NCBI GenBank assembly: GCA_001799895.1
Contig: MGUI01000074.1
Coordinates: forward strand, 62,001 to 126,000
DNA length: 64,000 nucleotides
Source of the DNA: Elusimicrobia bacterium GWD2_63_28
GTDB lineage: Bacteria; Elusimicrobiota; Elusimicrobia; Elusimicrobiales; UBA9959
Direction: 5' to 3'
Shown piece after piece: positions 57,517 to 64,000 of the stretch. The notes beneath the pieces are model-generated. The model saw only the letters and a program-made list of their open reading frames with translations, ran no database searches and was not told where the DNA came from. Both the position numbers and the translations under genes were made by a program. Every line of letters starts with the position of its first letter. Position 1 is the stretch's first letter.

Positions 57517-57548
57517 AAGGCCCGCTCCGCTATTGGCGGGCGGGCCTT
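57517..57548 (-). terminator. Terminator of the flavoprotein dehydrogenase operon
   Basis: Stem AAGGCCCGC/GCGGGCCTT (57517-57525 with 57540-57548), 14-base loop, followed on the minus strand by TTGC after the stem's own TT. It lies 18 bases past the stop at 57566 and just before the tolC promoter. The T-tract is short, so strength is uncertain. Confidence 0.65.
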
Positions 57549-57565
57549 GCCGGGCGGGAGGCGCC

Positions 57566-58723
57566 CTACTTCAGCTTTTCCTGGCCGGCGAAGCTGCGCT
57601 CCAGTTTGAAGCCGGCGAGGATATCCCTGTCCTCTTCGGAGGGCTGGCCCGCCATATGCGCGGCCAGCGCCTCGCCCAGGCCGGGCCCCAGCATGAAGCC
57701 CTGCCCGCACATGCCCACCGCCAGCACGTAGCCCTTCAGCGCGGCGGGGAAATCCGCCACCGGGAAACCGTCCGGGGTCATGGGGTAGAGGCCGCGCCAG
57801 GTGCGGCGCACCTTCAGCGTGGCCAGATTGGGCATCAGCGAGATCATGCGGCGCGAGATCTCCGGCAGGAACTCCGAAGTGGAGCGCCGGTCATGGCCCC
57901 AGATGGGCGGCTGCGGGGTGAGGCAGAACACTATCTGCCCTTCCCAGTTCTGGTAGAAATAATAATTCTTGGACTTGTCCCCGGGGCGTATATCCACCAC
58001 CATCGGGTCGAAGAACCGGGCTGCCGGCTCGGTGATGCCCGCCTCGTGGCAGTCCGGGTTCACCGGCACCTTTATCCCGGCCAGGTCCGAGACGGCGGCG
58101 GCCTCGGCGCCGGCGGCGTTGACCACCCACTTGGCGTCGTAGCGCCCGAGCGGGGTGCGCACGCCCTTCACTTCCCCGTTCTCGGAGAGGATCTCCTTCA
58201 CCGGCTCGTGGAAATGAAATTCCGCGCCCAGCTTGACGGCGCGGCGGTAGAAGGCGTTGACGGAGAGCAGCGGGGAGGCGGAGCCGTCGTCGGGAGAGTA
58301 AGTGCCGCCGCGCAGATCCTTGTCGGCGATGCCGGGCACCAGCGCCCGCACCTTCTCCGGGCCTATCCAGTCGATGTTCAGGCCGAAGCCGCGCTGCACC
58401 TTCAGCAGTTCCCTGAGGACGCGCTCGTCGTTCTCGGTATATACCGGGAACAGGTAGCCGCCCTTTATCCAGCCTATATCGTCGCCGTGCTCCTTGTGCC
58501 AGGTGGAGAAGATCTTCAGGCTGCGCAGGCAGGCCTTTATCTTGGAGCCGTCAGAATGCGTGGCCCGCAGGCCGCCTATGGCGCACTTGTTCTGCCCCTG
58601 CCCCGGGGAGGCCGCGGCCTCCAGCACCAGGGTCTTCAGCTCGCGCTTGGCCAGCGCCATAGCCAGCGGGGTACCAATGCTGCCCGCGCCTATGATAATG
58701 ACGTCGTAATTGTTTTCAGCCAT
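57566..58723 (-). CDS. FAD-dependent amine/sarcosine oxidase-like beta subunit (DAO family)
   Basis: A 385-residue DAO-family flavoprotein with an N-terminal FAD motif IIGAGSIGTPLAMALA (residues 9-24), a C-terminal GMCGQGFMLGPGLGEALA signature and a central VVNAAGAEA motif. It resembles SoxB, HcnC and dye-linked proline dehydrogenase beta subunits. The next upstream gene is a matching multidomain alpha subunit, so the pair likely oxidises an amino acid or amine (proline, hydroxyproline, sarcosine or glycine derivative) and passes electrons via FAD and Fe-S centres. Substrate unknown. The two are separated by 8 bases. Confidence 0.88.
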   Translation of the reverse strand: MAENNYDVIIIGAGSIGTPLAMALAKRELKTLVLEAAASPGQGQNKCAIGGLRATHSDGSKIKACLRSLKIFSTWHKEHGDDIGWIKGGYLFPVYTENDERVLRELLKVQRGFGLNIDWIGPEKVRALVPGIADKDLRGGTYSPDDGSASPLLSVNAFYRRAVKLGAEFHFHEPVKEILSENGEVKGVRTPLGRYDAKWVVNAAGAEAAAVSDLAGIKVPVNPDCHEAGITEPAARFFDPMVVDIRPGDKSKNYYFYQNWEGQIVFCLTPQPPIWGHDRRSTSEFLPEISRRMISLMPNLATLKVRRTWRGLYPMTPDGFPVADFPAALKGYVLAVGMCGQGFMLGPGLGEALAAHMAGQPSEEDRDILAGFKLERSFAGQEKLK

Positions 58724-58731
58724 ATGTTCTC

Positions 58732-60828
58732 CTAAAATCCGCTCCAGCTGGCTTTTTCATCGGCCTCGGTGCGGCATTTCACTCCGGAGAAGACGCCCAG
58801 CGGCGCCTCCACGAACAGCGGCCGCCTGGTGAAGCCCGTGACCGTCTTGAGGTCCACGCCCTCGCTGCGGAAGATATTGAGCAGCAGGGCCGAGCAGGTC
58901 TTGGCCCCGCAGGCGCCCATGCCGGCCCGGGTGACGGCTTTCAGCTGGTTCAGGTCCCGCGTGCCGGCGCGTATGGCCCGGCGTATCTCGCCCAGGCTCA
59001 CCCTTTCGCAGCGGCAGATCACCGTTTCATCGTCGGACTTGGCCAGCTCGGCCGGGGTTTTAACTCCGGCCTCGGCGGGGAAAAGCTTCAGGGACACGGC
59101 CAGGTCCGCGATCTCCGGGGTGGACTTCACTATGACGATCAGCGTGTTCTCGGCCTTGAAGTCTTTTACGTCTATTACCTCGGCCTCGCCGAGCTCTGCG
59201 CCTTCCCAGCCGGTCAGCAGCACGCGGTCGCCCTTCTTGACCAAACCGCGGCCTATCTCGAAAGGCAGGGCCACCGAAGGATTGGCCGGGTCCTTGCGGT
59301 AATCCACTATGGTCACGGCCAGGCCGGGGCAGATGAGCAGGCACTTGAAGCAGCCTATGCAGTCCCCGGTGAACCGGGGCGTATTCATGATGCTCTCGCC
59401 GGAGAGCTTGATGGATTTCTTGGGGCAGACGGTCACGCAGGGGTTGCAGGGGATCTCCTGGCGGCAATGCAGCACGGGGTAGACCTGCTTGTCGTGGTCC
59501 TTCTTCGCCGGCTCCTTGGTGACGCCGGGGCGTGATTTCAGGACCTGGAGCCGGTCGAACCAGAACTCCGGCACCGGCGCGGCCATCACCCCGAGCGACT
59601 TGAGCACCTTGTGCGCGGTGATCTTGCCGCTGAACATGGCGGCCGAGGCTTCAGCTATCTCTTCGGCGTCGCCGCAGACGAAAGCCTCCATGCCGGCCTC
59701 CCGGGCCTGGGCGTGAAACTCGTCCACGGAGGAAAGGCCCACGGCTATCAGCAGCGTGTCGGCCGCGAATTTTTTCTCGGTGCCGGGCAGGGGTTTGAAC
59801 TTTTCGTCCACTTCGGCTATCGTCACGGATTCCAGGCTCTCCTTGCCGTCCGCGCGCAGTATGGTGTGGCGGGTGTATACCGGCACGCCCAGGCGCTTTA
59901 TCTTGTCCTCGTGCACCTTGTAGCCGCCGCATTTGGGCAGGGCCTCTATGAGCCCGACCACGGCGATGCCGGCCTGCAGGGCGTGGTAGGCCGCTATCAG
60001 CCCCACGTTGCCGCCGCCGACGATGAAGAGCCGCTTGGCCGGCCGCACAAGGTCGCGGTTGACCAGCGTCTGGAAGGCGCCGGCGCCGTAGACGCCGGGC
60101 AGGGTATTGCCGGGAAAGGCCAGGGATTTCTCGCGGGCGCCGGTGGCGCTGATAACGGCCTTGGGCCTGATCAGGTAATACTTGTCGCCGCGCAGCACGC
60201 CCACCTTCTTGTCGGAGAACACGGCCAGGCAGGTGGCGTTGGCCCAGGCCTGCACGGAGGGATAATCCTTGAGCTGGTCTTCCAGCTTGCCCGCGATGTC
60301 CACGCCGCGGGTGCCGGCGTAGCAGTCTTCCACAGAGCCGAAAAATTTATGCGTCTGCAGCACCAGCTTGCCGCCGAAGCGGTCCTTGTCGTCGATGATG
60401 AGCGTTTTGACGCCCAGCTGGCCCAGCTCGGCCGCGGCCGCCAGGCCCGAAGGTCCGGCGCCGATGATGAGCGCGTCGAAGTCCAGCTCCTCCACGCGGC
60501 CGAACTCCTGCACGCAGGCCACGCGCGGCAGGCGGGCCTCGCCTCGCAGCGTCTCCACGCGCATGCCCTCGCGGGCCGCGGTCACGCAGGACTTAACGGT
60601 CAGCCCGTCGGCGATGACCGAGCACTGGGCGCACTGGCCGTTGGCGCAGAAGATGCCCTGCGGGGCGTCGTCCTTCTTGTGCCGGCTGAAGATCTTTATC
60701 CCGTTGGCGTAGAGCGCGCTGGAGATCATCTCGCCCTCCAGCGCCTCGCAGGTTTTCCCGTCGAAAGTGAATTTCACGGTTTTCCGCTCTTCCGGCTGGA
60801 GAACGGGGTGTTCGGTTATCCTTTCCAT
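58732..60828 (-). CDS. Multidomain Fe-S/FAD dehydrogenase alpha subunit (SoxA/HcnAB-like fusion)
   Basis: A 698-residue protein with, in order: a plant-type [2Fe-2S] domain (C61, C66, C69, C81), a pyridine-nucleotide-disulfide-type FAD/NAD domain (GAGPSG at 123-128; VGGGNVG near 285), a double [4Fe-4S] segment (CRQEIPCNPCVTVCP and CIGCFKCLLICP, about 430-485), and a BFD-like [2Fe-2S] C-terminal domain (CRCERVSLGEI... GACGAKTC, about 590-635). The layout combines HcnA, HcnB and a ferredoxin, as in anaerobic and archaeal dye-linked dehydrogenases. I use ATG 60828 with AAAGGAC upstream. Confidence 0.88.
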   Translation of the reverse strand: MERITEHPVLQPEERKTVKFTFDGKTCEALEGEMISSALYANGIKIFSRHKKDDAPQGIFCANGQCAQCSVIADGLTVKSCVTAAREGMRVETLRGEARLPRVACVQEFGRVEELDFDALIIGAGPSGLAAAAELGQLGVKTLIIDDKDRFGGKLVLQTHKFFGSVEDCYAGTRGVDIAGKLEDQLKDYPSVQAWANATCLAVFSDKKVGVLRGDKYYLIRPKAVISATGAREKSLAFPGNTLPGVYGAGAFQTLVNRDLVRPAKRLFIVGGGNVGLIAAYHALQAGIAVVGLIEALPKCGGYKVHEDKIKRLGVPVYTRHTILRADGKESLESVTIAEVDEKFKPLPGTEKKFAADTLLIAVGLSSVDEFHAQAREAGMEAFVCGDAEEIAEASAAMFSGKITAHKVLKSLGVMAAPVPEFWFDRLQVLKSRPGVTKEPAKKDHDKQVYPVLHCRQEIPCNPCVTVCPKKSIKLSGESIMNTPRFTGDCIGCFKCLLICPGLAVTIVDYRKDPANPSVALPFEIGRGLVKKGDRVLLTGWEGAELGEAEVIDVKDFKAENTLIVIVKSTPEIADLAVSLKLFPAEAGVKTPAELAKSDDETVICRCERVSLGEIRRAIRAGTRDLNQLKAVTRAGMGACGAKTCSALLLNIFRSEGVDLKTVTGFTRRPLFVEAPLGVFSGVKCRTEADEKASWSGF

Positions 60829-60897
60829 ATTGTCCTTTGGCGCCGGCGCGCGGGCCGCCGGCCGGCTTCTTTTTATATAGTACAATAAAAAAAACTT

Positions 60898-63477
60898 ATG
60901 AAGAAAACCCGGCGTGAGAAAGCATTTTTCCTGGCCGCCGCCGCGGCGGCCGCGGCCCTGGCGGCCTGGGCTTTCTGGGGCAAGGTTCCGCCCTCGGTGC
61001 AGAACTTCTCCTATTACGCCGACAGGGGAGAAATACTCCTTCACGCCGCAGCGGACAAAGCCGCCAGCTTCAGCATGCCGCTGCCCAGCCTGGCGGCGGC
61101 CGCAGCCTCACACCTGGGCTTCGACCCGTCGTGGCTGGCGCGGCTGGCGGGCCTGCTGCTCTGCCTGCCGGCTTACGCCCTGGGAGCGCGCGGAGGGGGC
61201 CGGGCGCGCGGCGCCGTCTTCGCGCTGGCGGCCGCGCTGGCGGGCATCACCTGCGCCTCGCCGGAAGCGGAGCAGGCCCTCTACTCCCTGCTGCTGCTGC
61301 TCTTCCTGGACCTGGAGCTCAAGCGGCAGGCCGCCGGGGGGACCGGGGCCGCGGCCCTGGCCGGGCTGGCCGCCGGCTTCACGCTGCTGGTGCGCTCGCC
61401 CCTCTTCGCCTTTCCGCCGCTGGCCGCGCTCTTCCAGTATTTTTCGCTGAAGCCCCGGCCTAAGACCTGGCTGGTCTCTACCGCCGTCTTCCTGGCCTGC
61501 GCCTGGCTGCTCCTGGTCCCCTGGGCGCGGCTGAACCACTCGCTGTTCGGCAAAACCATCTTATTCGAGGAGGGCCGGCCTGCCTGCAATGTTATAACCG
61601 GCGCCAGCGGCATAGTCTTCACCATAGAGGGCGACGCGCGGGCCTTCGCCGGACTTTCGCGCGAAGAGAGCGTCTACCCCTGGGCGGTGAAGACCGTGCT
61701 GGAGAACCCCGGCCGCTACGCCCTGGCCGTGGCCAGGAGACTGGGCCATGTCCTGCTGATGTTCCCGGTATTATTCCTGCTGGCAGCCGCCGGGCTGCTC
61801 CTGGGCCGCAAAAAGACCGAGGCCCGCTTCCTGGCTTTCTTCAGCGCCTATTTCATCCTCATCCACTGCCTGCTCTCCATCGAAGAGCGCTATTTCCAGC
61901 CGCTGCGCTACGCGCTGGCGCTGCTGGCCGCCGGAGGGGCCTGGGAGCTGCTTAAAAAAATAATTCCCGGGGGAAAGCCGGGCCGCGACTATTTTACTCC
62001 GCCGCTGTTCGCGCTGGCGCTGCTGGCCGCCGCGCTGACGCTGGGCGTGGTCTGGCGCTACCCGGGCGCCTCCAGACCGCCGCTGATAGCGGCCGAACTG
62101 GGGCTGAAGAAATATCCCGGCGATCCCTGGCTGTACAGGAAGAAAGGCGAGGCGCTGCTGGCCCTGGACCTGACGGCCAGGGGACTGGCCAGCCTGGAGC
62201 AGGCGTGCGCCCTCTCCGGCGCTCCAGACCTCTGCTATATTACCTCGGTGCTGAAAGCCGCCGCGCCCGCCGGGCCGCCGCAGCTGGAGAACCGCTACGA
62301 GCTGCTGCTGGTAAAACTCATGCGGGAACTGGAGCTGGGGCGGCAGGCGGAGGCCGGAGCGGCGTACGCTGAGGCGCTGGAGATCTGGCGCTCTGAAAAG
62401 AATTCCATAAAAGGCCCGCCGCGCGCGGAAGACGCAGGCCACCTGGCGCGGCTGAAAGAGACCAACCGCACCTTCTGGGACCTGGACCTGGCCGCCGCCC
62501 TGGCCTACCTGCCCCCGGAAAAACGCGCCGTGGCCTTGCGGCGGCTTTCTGGCCTGGCTCCCCTGACGCCGAAGCTGCGCGCCCTGCAGCTCGGCTGGAC
62601 GGCCGTTCTTACCGGCGCTGAAAAGCGCGAACTGGCCGCGCTGCGCCGTGAACTGGCGCGGGACCTGCCGCAGACTGAGGCCGCGCTGGGCGCAGCCGCG
62701 CGGGAACTGGCCGCCGAACTGCTCTCCGGCAAGGCACCTCCGGCGGGAACGGAGGGCGAATTAGGGCTGCTCCTGGCGCTGCGCCTTGAGCCGGCGCAAA
62801 CGGTTTCAACTTTCGACACGCATTGCGGCGCCGGCTGCGGGCCCGCCGCCCGGGCCGCCGCCGAGGCCTTCCTGTCGGACGGCGCCGGCAGGCTGGCCGC
62901 GGCGCGCAGGCTGGCCGCGGCGGACCCGGATAATTTCTCCTACGCTCTGATACTCCTGGAGCAGGAAGACTTCAGCGCCCCCGCCCTGGCCGCGGCGGCA
63001 GAACGCCTGAAGGGACACCCCTATCCTCTTGCCGCCGGGGCGCTGGCCTGGACCCGCAGGGGTGACGGCCCGGCCGCGGTGCGCCTGGCCCGGGCGGCCG
63101 CCGCCGCCGGAGGGATGGGCGAGCAGGGCTGGGCCGAAACACTGCACGCCCTGCAGGAGGCGAAAGCGTATAGCGAAGGGCTGGCCGCGGCGTCACTGGC
63201 GCTGCGGGAACACCCGGGCTCATCAATGCTGCTCAATAACCGCGGCGTGCTCAGGAGCCTCTCGGGGGACGCGGCGGGCGCGCTGGCGGATTTCGAAGCG
63301 GCCGCCGCCGGGCCGGAAAACTTTTCCGCGCTGATGAATTTGGGGGCGGCGCTGGAGCACTCGGGGAACAGGGCGGCAGCGGAGCGGGCCTACGAACGGG
63401 CCGGGCGCGCGGCCTTTTCCGACCGGGGGAGGATAGACGCCGGCCGCGCCCTGGCCAGGGCCCGGAAGCCGGGTTAA
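60898..63477 (+). CDS. Large membrane protein with GT39/ArnT-like N-terminal and TPR C-terminal regions
   Basis: An 859-residue protein. Residues 1-400 hold about ten hydrophobic helices, starting FFLAAAAAAAALAAWAFWGKVPP, with an early Asp/Glu-containing loop (YADRGEILLHA) and LLVPWARLNHSLFGKTILFEEGR, resembling the PMT/ArnT-like membrane glycosyltransferases. The rest (from about 400) is Ala/Leu-rich alpha-helical and includes TPR-like repeats near the end (MLLNNRGVLRSLSGDAAGALADFEAAA, SALMNLGAALEHSGNRAAAERAYERAG). Likely an inner-membrane glycosyltransferase with a periplasmic TPR scaffold; the acceptor is unknown. ATG 60898 is 11 bases from TACAAT (60881-60886), with no ribosome site. Confidence 0.72.
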   Translation: MKKTRREKAFFLAAAAAAAALAAWAFWGKVPPSVQNFSYYADRGEILLHAAADKAASFSMPLPSLAAAAASHLGFDPSWLARLAGLLLCLPAYALGARGGGRARGAVFALAAALAGITCASPEAEQALYSLLLLLFLDLELKRQAAGGTGAAALAGLAAGFTLLVRSPLFAFPPLAALFQYFSLKPRPKTWLVSTAVFLACAWLLLVPWARLNHSLFGKTILFEEGRPACNVITGASGIVFTIEGDARAFAGLSREESVYPWAVKTVLENPGRYALAVARRLGHVLLMFPVLFLLAAAGLLLGRKKTEARFLAFFSAYFILIHCLLSIEERYFQPLRYALALLAAGGAWELLKKIIPGGKPGRDYFTPPLFALALLAAALTLGVVWRYPGASRPPLIAAELGLKKYPGDPWLYRKKGEALLALDLTARGLASLEQACALSGAPDLCYITSVLKAAAPAGPPQLENRYELLLVKLMRELELGRQAEAGAAYAEALEIWRSEKNSIKGPPRAEDAGHLARLKETNRTFWDLDLAAALAYLPPEKRAVALRRLSGLAPLTPKLRALQLGWTAVLTGAEKRELAALRRELARDLPQTEAALGAAARELAAELLSGKAPPAGTEGELGLLLALRLEPAQTVSTFDTHCGAGCGPAARAAAEAFLSDGAGRLAAARRLAAADPDNFSYALILLEQEDFSAPALAAAAERLKGHPYPLAAGALAWTRRGDGPAAVRLARAAAAAGGMGEQGWAETLHALQEAKAYSEGLAAASLALREHPGSSMLLNNRGVLRSLSGDAAGALADFEAAAAGPENFSALMNLGAALEHSGNRAAAERAYERAGRAAFSDRGRIDAGRALARARKPG

Positions 63478-63480
63478 GTT

Positions 63481-63489
63481 TGATATAAT
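63481..63489 (+). promoter_or_regulatory. Extended -10 promoter of the last gene
   Basis: TGATATAAT (TGN-TATAAT), an extended -10 element right after the stop of the preceding gene. The transcript would have a leader of about 20 nt including the TGGAGGG ribosome site before ATG 63515. Confidence 0.6.
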
Positions 63490-63514
63490 AGGGCTATTGG
63501 TAATGGAGGGTACA

Positions 63515-64000
63515 ATGAAAAAACTTATTTTAGCGGCGGCCTGCGCTTTCATAGCCGGCAGCCTTAACGCTTCCGAGTTCGCGCTCAACACGGGCTGCGC
63601 GCTCGACCAGGTGAGCGTCTCCGCTCCCGTCCTGAAGCTGCCCGAGTCCCCGAAACCGGGCCTGGCCAAGAGCAGCAGCTACGTGCAGGTCTCCGGCTAC
63701 GTGAACCTCAACGGCAACGGCTGGATGCCCGGCACCGACGGCGGCTTCACCAGCGTGAACCTGACCGGCTGGGCCACCTTCCGCGATTCTTCCGGCAAGG
63801 TCACCAGCAACAACACCTACGTCAACACCTCGGTCTCGCTGTGGGTGCGCCCCAACCAGCACGTCTTCCAGAGCGTCTACCCCAACCTCTACGTCACCTT
63901 CTACCGCAACGGCAAGATGGTCGGCTCCACCACAATGAACGGCAGCATCTCCGTCTCGGGCTGGCCGTCCTCCAGCTTCTTCAGCCTCAGCGGCTCCGGC
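63515..64000 (+). CDS. Secreted protein of unknown function (partial, 3' end cut off)
   Basis: The first 162 codons of an exported protein. The signal peptide (KKLILAAACAFIAGSLNASEF) is followed by a Ser/Gly/Asn/Tyr-rich beta-sandwich-like sequence with repeated V-x-V strand patterns (SSYVQVSGYVNLNGNGW, NLYVTFYRNGKMVGS). The first residues resemble the signal of the TTG-start secreted protein at 41657. One or two early cysteines (C10 in the signal, C28 after it). TGGAGG precedes the ATG. No family recognised. It continues past base 64000. Confidence 0.72.
   Translation, partial: MKKLILAAACAFIAGSLNASEFALNTGCALDQVSVSAPVLKLPESPKPGLAKSSSYVQVSGYVNLNGNGWMPGTDGGFTSVNLTGWATFRDSSGKVTSNNTYVNTSVSLWVRPNQHVFQSVYPNLYVTFYRNGKMVGSTTMNGSISVSGWPSSSFFSLSGSG

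Overview
The window looks like chromosomal DNA of a GC-rich, diderm (Gram-negative) bacterium with an anaerobic, redox- and metal-oriented physiology. Evidence for an outer membrane is a TonB-dependent receptor, a FadL-type channel, TolC, a PorV/PorQ-like barrel and several other barrels ending in Phe. There is no rRNA, tRNA or phylogenetic marker that fixes the taxon. Gene content and style (Hdr/Qmo proteins, DUF2089/SHOCT, fused spermidine synthase, a FlgD-like-domain protein beside a PorV-like barrel) would fit Elusimicrobiota or a relative, but that is a low-confidence impression. Genes are densely packed, mostly on the minus strand, with many ATGA/GTGA/TGATG overlaps. No gene-free stretch exceeds 300 bases; the longest are 32192-32431 (about 240 bp, GTTAAC repeats), 27116-27351 (about 236 bp, parS sites) and 28096-28287 (about 190 bp, AT-rich plus a terminator).

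Layout. 1-4947: an operon with a Fur-type operator for metal/Fe-S handling (DUF302, DUF5320, two NifX-like proteins, a thiol peroxidase, two ferredoxin-containing MinD-type ATPases, a NifU/IscU-like scaffold, a ZIP transporter). 5013-5532: fur with its own promoter and a perfect operator. 5552-9546: a LolDE-like ABC transporter with a LolA-like periplasmic protein and a beta-barrel. 9628-10391: a PaaI-like thioesterase and a UPF0251 regulator with a 26-bp palindrome at its start. 10388-14477: NikR, a TonB-dependent receptor and an unusual membrane protein/THEP1-like NTPase fusion.

14485-22225 is the most interesting block: a BigR/SqrR-type ArsR repressor, TusA, an MvhD-like protein, QmoA, an HdrA-like QmoB, a small winged-helix protein, QmoC, a CGGC protein, DsrE and a FadL channel, closed by a terminator. 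It reads as a persulfide-sensing, sulfur-carrier-linked, membrane-quinone electron-transfer system. No sulfate- or sulfite-reductase genes lie nearby.

22260-28566: envelope proteins, asd, parB-parA with three parS sites (probably near the replication origin), and a DUF2089/SHOCT pair. 28694-35192: a prohibitin-family protein, a fused spermidine synthase, an excisionase-like HTH protein, and a plus-strand SDR/KdsC-like/secreted/CcdA operon. 35199-41212: pyrC-D-F-E with envelope genes and a nitroreductase. 41257-47806: a PAS protein, a secreted/barrel pair, mutL, a CPBP protease and a five-repeat secreted protein. 48279-52703: mutS, dus and a palindromic repeat element. 52721-57548: a MacAB-TolC export operon behind a TetR-type operator. 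57566-60828: a two-subunit flavin/Fe-S amine-dehydrogenase-like enzyme. 60898-64000: a large membrane/TPR protein and a partial secreted protein.

Several genes, especially regulators, have a -10 hexamer only about 6-12 nt before the start codon and no Shine-Dalgarno sequence. This suggests that leaderless mRNAs are common in this organism.
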